From contig NZ_CP018846.1 in assembly GCF_002025705.1 (NCBI RefSeq), positions 4,703,501-4,767,500 on the forward strand: a stretch of 64,000 nucleotides of DNA, given 5' to 3'. The DNA comes from Pseudomonas putida (GTDB lineage: Bacteria > Pseudomonadota > Gammaproteobacteria > Pseudomonadales > Pseudomonadaceae). The translations under genes and the position numbers were made by a program. The notes beneath the pieces were generated by a model that saw only the letters and a program-made list of their open reading frames with translations, did no database searches and was not told the origin of the DNA. Of this stretch, positions 1 through 6,961 are shown piece after piece. Position 1 is the first letter of the stretch, and each line of letters starts with the position of its first letter.

Positions 1-787
1 GCCGCTGCCTAACACCCAGTTCACTCGTGACACCACCTGCTGGATCTACGGCGGCGTGACCCTGAACCCGATGTACTGGCCAGCACGTCGTCAGGAAACC
101 CTGCTGACCACTGCCATCTACAAGTTCCACAAAGAGTTCACCGGTGCCGACTTCCAGGTCTGGTACGGCGACCCGGACAAGGACCACGGCAGCGCCACCC
201 TCGAAGGCGGTGACGTGATGCCGATCGGCAACGGTATCGTGCTGATCGGCATGGGTGAGCGCACCTCGCGCCAGGCCATCGGCCAGCTGGCGCAAAACCT
301 GTTCGCCAAGGGCGCAGTGAAGGAAGTCATCGTTGCCGGCCTGCCAAAATCCCGCGCTGCCATGCACCTGGACACCGTGTTCAGCTTCTGCGACCGCGAC
401 CTGGTCACGGTCTTCCCGGAAGTGGTCAACGAGATCGTGCCGTTCATCATCCGCCCGGACGAGAAAAAACCATACGGCATGGACGTACGCCGTATCAACA
501 AGTCGTTCATCGAGGTGGTCGGCGAGCAACTGGGCGTCAAGCTGCGCGTGGTCGAAACCGGCGGCAACAGCTTCGCCGCCGAACGCGAACAGTGGGATGA
601 CGGCAACAACGTGGTGGCCATCGAGCCAGGCGTGGTCATCGGCTACGACCGCAATACCTACACCAACACCCTGCTGCGCAAGGCCGGCATCGAGGTCATC
701 ACCATCAGCGCCGGCGAGCTGGGCCGGGGCCGTGGCGGCGGCCACTGCATGACCTGCCCTATCGTGCGCGACCCAATCGACTACTAA
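1..787 (+). CDS. arcA: Arginine deiminase, C-terminal part (5' end outside window)
   Basis: This is the last ~261 codons of arginine deiminase, open from the first bases of the window (codons in frame from position 2). The enzyme hydrolyses L-arginine to citrulline and ammonia, the first step of the cytosolic ADI pathway. The final residues carry the family's catalytic cysteine in a GGGHCMTCPIVRD context, where the Cys after Met is the nucleophile. Earlier stretches such as GGDVMPIGNGIVLIGMGERT also match the family. arcB and arcC follow on the same strand, as in the known Pseudomonas arcDABC operon, so an arcD antiporter gene and an oxygen-responsive Anr promoter would be expected upstream, outside the window. 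The gene ends in TAA, 69 bp before arcB. Confidence 0.97.
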   Translation, partial: PLPNTQFTRDTTCWIYGGVTLNPMYWPARRQETLLTTAIYKFHKEFTGADFQVWYGDPDKDHGSATLEGGDVMPIGNGIVLIGMGERTSRQAIGQLAQNLFAKGAVKEVIVAGLPKSRAAMHLDTVFSFCDRDLVTVFPEVVNEIVPFIIRPDEKKPYGMDVRRINKSFIEVVGEQLGVKLRVVETGGNSFAAEREQWDDGNNVVAIEPGVVIGYDRNTYTNTLLRKAGIEVITISAGELGRGRGGGHCMTCPIVRDPIDY

Positions 788-797
788 CGACCATACA

Positions 798-827
798 CCC
801 GGCCGCGCCCACAAAGCAGCGGCCGGG
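798..827 (+). other. GC-rich stem-loop in the arcA-arcB gap
   Basis: Nine base pairs of pure G/C (CCCGGCCGC at 798-806 and GCGGCCGGG at 819-827) enclose a 12-nt loop between arcA and arcB. No T-run follows, so it does not look like a terminator. In P. aeruginosa the arc message is known to be processed between cistrons; by analogy this hairpin may protect the arcA 3' end. That role is inferred. Confidence 0.6.
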
Positions 828-856
828 ACCCTCACCGAATTCAAGGAGATACAGTC

Positions 857-1867
857 ATGGCGTTCAACATTCACAACCGCAACCTGCTCAGCCTCGAACA
901 CCACACCACCCGCGAGCTGAGGTATCTGCTCGACCTTTCGCGCGACCTCAAGCGCGCCAAGTACACCGGCACCGAGCAGCAGCACCTGAAGGGCAACAAC
1001 ATCGCCCTGATCTTCGAAAAGACCTCGACCCGCACCCGCTGCGCCTTCGAAGTCGCCGCCTATGACCAGGGCGCCAACGTCACCTACATCGACCCCAACT
1101 CCTCGCAGATCGGCCACAAGGAGAGCATGAAGGACACCGCCCGCGTGCTCGGGCGCATGTACGACGCCATCGAGTACCGCGGCTTCAAGCAGGAAATCGT
1201 CGAAGAACTGGCCAAGTTCGCCGGCGTGCCCGTGTTCAACGGCCTGACCGATGAATACCACCCGACCCAGATGATCGCCGACGTGCTGACCATGCGTGAG
1301 CACAGCGACAAGCCGCTGCACGACATCAGCTACGCCTACCTGGGCGACGCCCGCAACAACATGGGCAACTCGCTGCTGCTGATCGGCGCCAAGCTTGGCA
1401 TGGACGTGCGCATCGCTGCGCCCAAGGCGCTGTGGCCACATGATGATTTGGTCGAGCGTTGCCACAAGTACGCCGAAGAAAGCGGTGCGCGCATCACCCT
1501 GACCGAAGACCCCAAGGCTGCGGTCAAGGGCGTCGACTTCATCCACACCGACGTCTGGGTCTCGATGGGCGAGCCGATCGAGGCCTGGGGCGAGCGCATC
1601 AAGCAGCTCAAGCCTTACCAGGTGAACAAGGAGCTGATGAAAGCCAGCGGCAACCCACGCACCAAGTTCATGCACTGCCTGCCGGCCTTCCACAACTCCG
1701 AAACCAAGGTCGGCAAGCAGATTGCCGAGCAGTATCCGGACCTGGCCAACGGCATCGAAGTGACCGATGACGTGTTCGAGTCGCCAGCGTGCATCGCCTT
1801 CGAGCAGGCAGAAAACCGCATGCACACCATCAAGGCGATCCTGGTTTCGACCCTGGCTGATCTGTAA
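857..1867 (+). CDS. arcB: Ornithine carbamoyltransferase, catabolic
   Basis: 336 aa, full length for the family. In the ADI pathway it runs in the catabolic direction: citrulline plus phosphate gives ornithine and carbamoyl phosphate, in the cytoplasm. The carbamoyl-phosphate loop STRTR is at residues 57-61, the HPTQ-type motif appears as EYHPTQMIAD, and the ornithine-side HCLP motif lies near residue 273. The start is supported by AAGGAGAT a few bases before the ATG. Its position between arcA and arcC is the reason to call it the catabolic ArcB rather than the anabolic ArgF. Sequence alone would not settle the direction of the reaction. Confidence 0.97.
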   Translation: MAFNIHNRNLLSLEHHTTRELRYLLDLSRDLKRAKYTGTEQQHLKGNNIALIFEKTSTRTRCAFEVAAYDQGANVTYIDPNSSQIGHKESMKDTARVLGRMYDAIEYRGFKQEIVEELAKFAGVPVFNGLTDEYHPTQMIADVLTMREHSDKPLHDISYAYLGDARNNMGNSLLLIGAKLGMDVRIAAPKALWPHDDLVERCHKYAEESGARITLTEDPKAAVKGVDFIHTDVWVSMGEPIEAWGERIKQLKPYQVNKELMKASGNPRTKFMHCLPAFHNSETKVGKQIAEQYPDLANGIEVTDDVFESPACIAFEQAENRMHTIKAILVSTLADL

Positions 1868-1874
1868 GCCGGCC

Positions 1875-1902
1875 GCGCCGCTCCTGACCATGGGGGCGGC
1901 GC
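1875..1902 (+). other. Stem-loop in the arcB-arcC gap
   Basis: GCGCCGC (1875-1881) pairs with GCGGCGC (1896-1902). A weakly pyrimidine-rich stretch follows, without a real T-run. Like the arcA-arcB hairpin, it is more likely an mRNA processing or stability element than a terminator. Confidence 0.45.
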
Positions 1903-1931
1903 CCTTCCTTCTTAGTTAAAGGACATTCCCC

Positions 1932-2861
1932 ATGCGTATCGTTGTTGCATTGGGCGGCAACGCCCTGCTGCGCCGTGGCGAGCCCATGACCGCTGACAAC
2001 CAGCGCGCCAATATCCGCACGGCCACCGAACAGATCGCCAAGATTCATCCCGGCAACGAACTGGTCATCGCCCACGGCAACGGCCCGCAAGTTGGCCTGC
2101 TGGCCCTGCAAGGGCTGTCGTACAAGCCCGACGAGGCTTACCCCCTGGACGTGCTCGGCGCCGAAACCGAAGGCATGATCGGCTACATGATCGAACAGGA
2201 GCTGGGCAACCTGCTGGACTTCGAAGTGCCGTTCGCCACCCTGCTCACTCAGGTAGAAGTGGACGCCAACGACCCTGCCTTCAAGGACCCGAGCAAGTTC
2301 ATCGGCCCGGTCTACAGCAAGGAAGAGGCAGAGCGCCTGGCCAAGGAAAAAGGCTGGGTGGTCAAGGCCGACGGCGACAAGTACCGGCGTGTGGTCGCCA
2401 GCCCGAAACCCAAGCGCATCTTTGAAATCCGCCCGATCACATGGCTGCTGGAAAAGAAAAGCATCGTGATCTGCGCCGGCGGTGGTGGCATCCCCACCAT
2501 GTACGATGAAAACCGCAAGCTCAAAGGCATCGAGGCGGTAATCGACAAGGACCTGTGCTCGGCGCTGCTGGCCGAACAGCTCAAAGCCGACCTTCTGGTA
2601 ATCGCCACCGACGTCGATGGGGCCTACATTGACTGGGGCAAGCCAACGCAGAAAGCCATTGCCCAGGCCCACCCCGATGAGCTCGAACGCCTCGGCTTCG
2701 CGGCCGGTTCCATGGGGCCCAAGGTACAAGCAGCCTGCGACTTTGCCCGGCACACAGGCAAAGTGGCGGTGATCAGCTCGCTGGAGAACATCGAGGGCAT
2801 TGTCAAAGGCATCGCCGGTACCCGCGTGAGTACCGAAAAGCCTGGTATCAGCTACCGTTGA
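1932..2861 (+). CDS. arcC: Carbamate kinase
   Basis: 309 aa, the usual size. It transfers the phosphate of carbamoyl phosphate to ADP, yielding ATP, CO2 and ammonia; this is the energy-conserving last step of the arginine deiminase pathway. It has the amino-acid-kinase fold, seen in the N-terminal VVALGGNALL, the HGNGPQVG loop and the CAGGGGIPT segment mid-chain. It follows arcB by 64 bp with AAAGGAC as ribosome-binding site. A terminator-like hairpin directly after the stop marks the end of the arc operon. Confidence 0.97.
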   Translation: MRIVVALGGNALLRRGEPMTADNQRANIRTATEQIAKIHPGNELVIAHGNGPQVGLLALQGLSYKPDEAYPLDVLGAETEGMIGYMIEQELGNLLDFEVPFATLLTQVEVDANDPAFKDPSKFIGPVYSKEEAERLAKEKGWVVKADGDKYRRVVASPKPKRIFEIRPITWLLEKKSIVICAGGGGIPTMYDENRKLKGIEAVIDKDLCSALLAEQLKADLLVIATDVDGAYIDWGKPTQKAIAQAHPDELERLGFAAGSMGPKVQAACDFARHTGKVAVISSLENIEGIVKGIAGTRVSTEKPGISYR

Positions 2862-2869
2862 TTGCAGTG

Positions 2870-2896
2870 GGCGGGCTTACGGGGCCCGCCATTTTT
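2870..2896 (+). terminator. Intrinsic terminator after arcC
   Basis: GGCGGGC (2870-2876) pairs with GCCCGCC (2884-2890), and ATTTTT follows directly. It lies between arcC and the small downstream gene, so that gene is read either by read-through or from a promoter not recognised here. Confidence 0.7.
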
Positions 2897-2916
2897 ACCT
2901 TCCGGAGGAGTTTGCC

Positions 2917-3285
2917 ATGGCCCAGTTCCACCCCGGTCATGTACATATCGAGCGCACTGCGCTGAACAAAAACGACCACAGTTACGACCTTAACATCGAG
3001 TACGAAGCGTTTTCAGACCCCAAGGAAGGCAGAGGCATCCAGTTCCGCATGCATGGCAGCATCGAGGGCAAGACCGTCGATGAAAATTTCTTCCTGGCCA
3101 AAGATCAGGTGCTGCCGAGTTTCCTCAGTGTGGCTTCGCGCAAAGCCCAATCCTATCTCGCGCCGCACCAGAAGTTCGAAACGCTGGGTTCGCCGCATAA
3201 GCTATACGACGCCATGTTCGAAGACATTCGCCAGAAGCTGGATGTGAAATCAGGCGACCCGATCAAGCCTGAACATCTGGAGTGA
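2917..3285 (+). CDS. Small conserved protein, DUF5064-like
   Basis: 122 aa, soluble, with no signal peptide or membrane segment. The sequence resembles the Pseudomonas DUF5064 family, as I remember it; function unknown. It is rich in charged residues, starts MAQFHPGHVH and ends in a charged KPEHLE tail. A strong ribosome-binding site (GGAGGAG) precedes the ATG, and codon use is like the neighbours, so it is surely a real gene. It follows the arcC terminator by about 20 bp. A link to arginine fermentation is suggested only by position. Confidence 0.8.
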   Translation: MAQFHPGHVHIERTALNKNDHSYDLNIEYEAFSDPKEGRGIQFRMHGSIEGKTVDENFFLAKDQVLPSFLSVASRKAQSYLAPHQKFETLGSPHKLYDAMFEDIRQKLDVKSGDPIKPEHLE

Positions 3286-3293
3286 TTCGAGAA

Positions 3294-3419
3294 CCTGGGG
3301 CTGCTTCGCAGCCCTTTCGCGACACGAGGCCGCTCCTACAAACGATCGCGCTCCCCTGTAGGAGCGGCCTTGCCGGGGCGCCGGACCGGTCGGAAAGGGC
3401 CGCAGAGCGGCCCCGGGGA
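3294..3419. repeat. REP palindrome pair
   Basis: Two inverted units carry the P. putida REP core: CCGCTCCTACA at ~3330-3340 and TGTAGGAGCGGCC from 3357. They are flanked by GGGGCTGCTTCGCAGCCC and GGGCCGCAGAGCGGCCCC. The right-hand 44 bp (3357-3400) recur identically but inverted at 9851-9894. Confidence 0.9.
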
Positions 3420-3468
3420 TGTTGAGGCATACTACCGCCCTCCCAGGCCACCACTTTCACCGTCCCCC

Positions 3469-4977
3469 ATGCGCATCCACGTCAGCTTCATCGACCGCGT
3501 CGGCATCACCCAGGAAGTCCTCGCCCTGCTCGGTGCCCGCAACCTCAACCTGGACGCCGTGGAAATGGTCCCGCCCAACGTCTACATCGATGCCCCGACC
3601 CTCAGCCCGGCGGTGCTTGAAGAACTCCACGACGCCCTGTTCGAAGTGCGTGGCGTGCAGTCGGTGGACGTGGTCGACATCCTCCCCGGCCAGCGCCGCC
3701 ACCTGCAGCTCGACGCCCTGCTCGCCGCCATGAGCGACCCGGTGCTGGCAGTCGACAGCGCAGGCAAGGTGCTGCTGGCAAACCCGGCGCTGATCGCCCT
3801 GTGCGGCCGCGAATCCGCCGGGCGCACGGTGGGCGAACTGTTCAATGACCCCGACCTGCTGCAGGCTTTGCTTGACAACAACTTCCACCTGCCGATGCGC
3901 GAAATGCAACTCAACGGCCAGAGCCTGCTGCTGGACGCCTCGCCCATCACCAACGCCGGCGGCCTGTTGACGCTGTATGCGCCCAACCGCATGGGCGAGC
4001 GCCTGTCAGCCCTGCACCACGACCACGCTGAAGGCTTTGACGCATTGCTCGGCGAGTCGCCGGCAATTCGCACCCTCAAGGCCCGCGCCCTGCGCGTGGC
4101 GGCCCTCGATGCGCCGCTGCTGGTGCATGGCGAAACCGGCACCGGCAAGGAACTGGTGGCCCGCGCCTGCCATGCCATCAGCAGCCGCCATACCGCGCCG
4201 TTCCTCGCCCTCAACTGTGCCGCACTGCCCGAAAGCCTGGCCGAGAGCGAGCTGTTCGGCTACGCCCCCGGCGCCTTCACCGGTGCCCAGCGCGGCGGCA
4301 AGCCTGGGCTGATGGAGCTGGCCAACCAGGGCACGGTGTTTCTCGACGAGATCGGCGAAATGTCGCCATACCTGCAAGCCAAGCTGCTGCGTTTTCTCAG
4401 CGATGGCAGCTTCCGCCGCGTGGGGGGCGATCGCGAGGTGAAAGTGGATGTGCGTATCATCAGCGCCACCCACCGCGACCTGGAACGCATGGTCGCCGAA
4501 GGCACCTTCCGTGAAGACCTGTTCTACCGCCTCAACGTGCTCAACCTGCAAGTGCCGCCGCTGCGTGACCGCGGCCAGGACATCCTCATGCTGGCGCACT
4601 ACTTCATGCAGCAGGCCTGCACGCAGATCCAGCGGCCACCCTGCAGGCTGACACCAGCTACCCACTCGGCGTTGCTTGCCAACCCTTGGCCGGGCAACGT
4701 GCGTCAGTTGCAAAACGTGATCTTCCGTGCGGCAGCCATCTGCGAGGGCAACCTTGTGGATATCGGTGACCTGGATATCGCCGGCACCTCCGTGGCCCGC
4801 GGGCAAGATGGCGAAGTGGCCAGCCTGGAACAAGCGGTAGGCGACTTTGAGCGCGAACTGCTGCAGCGCCTGTATGCCAGCTACCCCTCGACCCGGCAGC
4901 TGGCGGGGCGGCTGCAGACCTCGCATACGGCGATCGCACAACGCCTGCGCAAGTACGGCATACCGGGTAAAGTCTGA
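3469..4977 (+). CDS. gcsR: TyrR-like sigma-54 enhancer-binding regulator of glycine cleavage
   Basis: 502 aa from the ATG at 3469, giving MRIHVSFIDRVG, an ACT domain start; a longer frame upstream runs into the REP. Order: ACT domain (~1-75), PAS-like region (~80-185), AAA+ sigma-54 interaction domain (~190-430) with Walker A GETGTGKE (221-228), intact GAFTGA loop (268-273) and Walker B FLDEIGE (~291-297), then a TyrR-type C-terminal helix-turn-helix (last ~50 aa). The intact GAFTGA means it can contact RpoN, unlike E. coli TyrR. In P. aeruginosa the TyrR-like GcsR next to gcvH2 activates the glycine cleavage operon with sigma-54; the same gene content and the operator sites before gcvH here support that identity. 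The paralogue PhhR is the main alternative. Confidence 0.88.
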   Translation: MRIHVSFIDRVGITQEVLALLGARNLNLDAVEMVPPNVYIDAPTLSPAVLEELHDALFEVRGVQSVDVVDILPGQRRHLQLDALLAAMSDPVLAVDSAGKVLLANPALIALCGRESAGRTVGELFNDPDLLQALLDNNFHLPMREMQLNGQSLLLDASPITNAGGLLTLYAPNRMGERLSALHHDHAEGFDALLGESPAIRTLKARALRVAALDAPLLVHGETGTGKELVARACHAISSRHTAPFLALNCAALPESLAESELFGYAPGAFTGAQRGGKPGLMELANQGTVFLDEIGEMSPYLQAKLLRFLSDGSFRRVGGDREVKVDVRIISATHRDLERMVAEGTFREDLFYRLNVLNLQVPPLRDRGQDILMLAHYFMQQACTQIQRPPCRLTPATHSALLANPWPGNVRQLQNVIFRAAAICEGNLVDIGDLDIAGTSVARGQDGEVASLEQAVGDFERELLQRLYASYPSTRQLAGRLQTSHTAIAQRLRKYGIPGKV

Positions 4978-5083
4978 CCTTTTCTCAGCTAGATACCCGA
5001 CTTTTCCTACAAGTTCGGTCATTACTTCATCAGGCCGGTGAGTAAAATGGCGCTCTTCCTCGTTGACAAGAAGAATGCCTCCC

Positions 5084-6289
5084 ATGCTGGAACTCGATTT
5101 CTATGGCACGCTGGTTGCCGCCTCCCTGGTCCTGCTGCTGGGGCATGGCCTGGTGAAACGCGTCGCCATCCTGCGTACCTACAACATTCCCGAGCCAGTG
5201 GCCGGCGGCCTGGTCGTTGCGCTGATTTTGCTAGGTTTGCGTAGTTTCGACCTGAAAGTTCAATTCGACAGTTCCCTGCAGGCGCCGTTGATGCTGGCCT
5301 TCTTCGCCACCATCGGCCTGAACGCGGACTTCGCCAGCCTGAAAAAAGGTGGCCGTGCGGTGGGCATCTTCCTGCTCGCAGTTACCGGGCTTTTGCTGCT
5401 GCAGAACGCCATGAGCATCGGCCTGGCCACGTCGCTGGGGCTGGACCCGCTGATGGGCCTGCTGACCGGCTCCATCACCTTGTCCGGTGGCCATGGCACC
5501 GGCGCGGCTTGGGGGGCCACCTTCAGCGAAAAGTACGGCCTTGCCTCAGCCTCGGAACTCGCCCTTGCCTCCGCCACCTTTGGCCTGGTGCTCGGGGGCC
5601 TGATCGGTGGGCCTGTCGCCCGCCTGCTGATCAAGCGCGTGCAGACGCCGGGTGCCGAACAGGCGATGTCGCGCCTGCCCAAGGGTTTCGAAGAACCGCA
5701 AAAGGAGCGCCTGATCACTCCGTTTTCATTCATCGAAACCCTGGCGCTGATCTCGGTCAGCCTGTTAGGTGGCACGCTGCTGAATGCCCAACTGCAAGGC
5801 ACGGTGTTCGAACTGCCGACCTTCGTCTGCGTTCTGTTCGTGGGTGTGTTGCTACGCAACGGGCTTTCCGCGCTGGGCCTGTACCAGGTGTTCGAACGGG
5901 AGGTGTCGGTACTGGGCAATGTCAGCCTGTCTCTGTTCCTGGCGATCGCGCTGATGTCGCTCAAGCTGTGGGACCTCGCTGCACTGGCCCTGCCATTCCT
6001 GATCATCCTGGCCGCGCAGACATTGCTGATGGCGCTGTTCGCGATCTTCGTGACGTTCCGGGTCATGGGCAGCAATTATGACGCGGCGGTGCTGGCCGCA
6101 GGACACTGCGGGTTCGGCCTGGGCGCCACGCCGACTGCCATCGCCAACATGCAAGCGGTAACCCATCGCTTCGGGCCTTCGCAAATGGCGTTTCTGGTGG
6201 TACCGATGGTGGGCGCGTTCTTCATCGACATCATCAATGTGATCGTGATCAAGCTGTATCTGGCATTGCCCATTTTCACTGTGGGTTAA
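5084..6289 (+). CDS. gltS: Sodium/glutamate symporter
   Basis: 401 aa from the ATG at 5084 (MLELDFYGTLVAASLVLLLG), preferred because AGAAG sits about 9 bp upstream and GltS proteins begin this way; an ATG at 5075 would add three residues. It is an inner-membrane Na+-coupled glutamate importer with about ten hydrophobic segments in two halves. The GltS hallmark loops are present: SGGHGTGAAWG in the first half and AAGHCGFGLGATPTAIANM in the second. It lies between gcsR and the gcv operon on the same strand; whether GcsR controls it is not shown by any site I can see directly before it. Confidence 0.93.
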   Translation: MLELDFYGTLVAASLVLLLGHGLVKRVAILRTYNIPEPVAGGLVVALILLGLRSFDLKVQFDSSLQAPLMLAFFATIGLNADFASLKKGGRAVGIFLLAVTGLLLLQNAMSIGLATSLGLDPLMGLLTGSITLSGGHGTGAAWGATFSEKYGLASASELALASATFGLVLGGLIGGPVARLLIKRVQTPGAEQAMSRLPKGFEEPQKERLITPFSFIETLALISVSLLGGTLLNAQLQGTVFELPTFVCVLFVGVLLRNGLSALGLYQVFEREVSVLGNVSLSLFLAIALMSLKLWDLAALALPFLIILAAQTLLMALFAIFVTFRVMGSNYDAAVLAAGHCGFGLGATPTAIANMQAVTHRFGPSQMAFLVVPMVGAFFIDIINVIVIKLYLALPIFTVG

Positions 6290-6304
6290 GCCCTCATCCT
6301 GCCA

Positions 6305-6322
6305 TGTATTGATTTCAATACA
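6305..6322. promoter_or_regulatory. GcsR/TyrR-type operator 1
   Basis: TGTATTGATTTCAATACA is a perfect 18-bp palindrome outside its central TT, matching the TyrR-box outline TGTA-N10-TACA. It forms the left arm of a larger inverted repeat with operator 2 (CCATGTATTGATTTC at 6302-6316 against its exact complement at 6330-6344). Confidence 0.8.
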
Positions 6323-6323
6323 C

Positions 6324-6341
6324 CGTATCGAAATCAATACA
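6324..6341. promoter_or_regulatory. GcsR/TyrR-type operator 2
   Basis: CGTATCGAAATCAATACA keeps the TGTA-N10-TACA outline with one change in the outer base. Its centre lies 19 bp from that of operator 1, about two helix turns, as suits side-by-side binding of dimers. Confidence 0.75.
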
Positions 6342-6404
6342 TGGCTTCACCACCCCTTCTGAGCAAGGGTTTGATCCCCAAACGCTTTTCCCGCCCTCAT
6401 CATC

Positions 6405-6422
6405 TGTAGCGATTTCACTACA
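6405..6422. promoter_or_regulatory. GcsR/TyrR-type operator 3
   Basis: TGTAGCGATTTCACTACA has the same outline and starts exactly 100 bp after operator 1. It is about 65 bp upstream of the -24 element. The AT-rich DNA between (6424-6480) could bend and help looping; no exact IHF site was found. Confidence 0.78.
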
Positions 6423-6485
6423 GCTAAACGACAAAATAGTTTAGGCAAATATACAAACCATTGTTTTATAAGGCTTTTTTACGTC

Positions 6486-6501
6486 TGGCCGCATTATTGC
6501 A
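6486..6501 (+). promoter_or_regulatory. Sigma-54 (-24/-12) promoter of the gcv operon
   Basis: TGGCCGCATTATTGCA fits the RpoN consensus, with GG at 6487-6488, exactly ten bases, then GC at 6499-6500. The start of transcription would be near 6512, giving a ~55-nt leader before gcvH. That is too short for a glycine riboswitch. Confidence 0.88.
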
Positions 6502-6566
6502 AAGGGAATCCCAACCCAAGAGCGCGGACTCACCGTGCCCAACGCCCTGCTTCCCGAGGATTCCCC

Positions 6567-6950
6567 ATGAGCGAGTTGCGTTTCACTGAAGATCACGAAT
6601 GGCTGCGCGTCGAAGCCGATGGCAGCGTCACCGTGGGCATCACCGCCTACGCCCAGAACGCCCTTGGCGATGTGGTCTATGTGCAACTGCCCGAGCTGCA
6701 GCCGTATGACAAAGGCGCCGAAGCCTCTACCGTCGAGTCGGTGAAAGCCGCCAGCGGCGTGTACATGCCCCTGACCGGTGAAGTGATCGCAGTCAACGGT
6801 GGCCTCAACGACAGCCCCGAACTGGTCAACGAAGACCCGCTGGGCGAAGGCTGGTTCTTCCGTTTCATCCCTGCCGACATGAGCGAAGTCACCGCCCTGC
6901 TCGACCAGGACGCCTACGACCGCCTGATCAAAGCCAACGACGACGCCTGA
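6567..6950 (+). CDS. gcvH: Glycine cleavage system H protein
   Basis: 127 aa, full length. This small lipoyl carrier shuttles the aminomethyl group between the P, T and L proteins. The lipoylation motif is ESVKAAS, with the modified lysine at residue 60. It is the first gene of gcvH-gcvP-sdaA-gcvT, behind the sigma-54 promoter and the three GcsR-type operators, so it should be induced by glycine. The L protein (dihydrolipoamide dehydrogenase) is not encoded here and must be supplied from elsewhere. Confidence 0.97.
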   Translation: MSELRFTEDHEWLRVEADGSVTVGITAYAQNALGDVVYVQLPELQPYDKGAEASTVESVKAASGVYMPLTGEVIAVNGGLNDSPELVNEDPLGEGWFFRFIPADMSEVTALLDQDAYDRLIKANDDA

Positions 6951-6961
6951 GGAATTCGACC

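Noticed and set aside
5018..5083. Sigma-54 promoter in front of gltS
   Set aside because: TGGCGC at ~5048 lacks GC at the required distance (bases at 5061-5062 are CG).
6302..6344. The large inverted repeat after gltS as an intrinsic terminator
   Set aside because: No T-run follows on either strand, and the repeat resolves into two 18-bp TyrR-type boxes upstream of a sigma-54 promoter. A side effect on gltS termination is possible but not supported.
6502..6566. Glycine riboswitch before gcvH
   Set aside because: The leader after the sigma-54 promoter is only about 55 nt and has no tandem aptamer-like structure.
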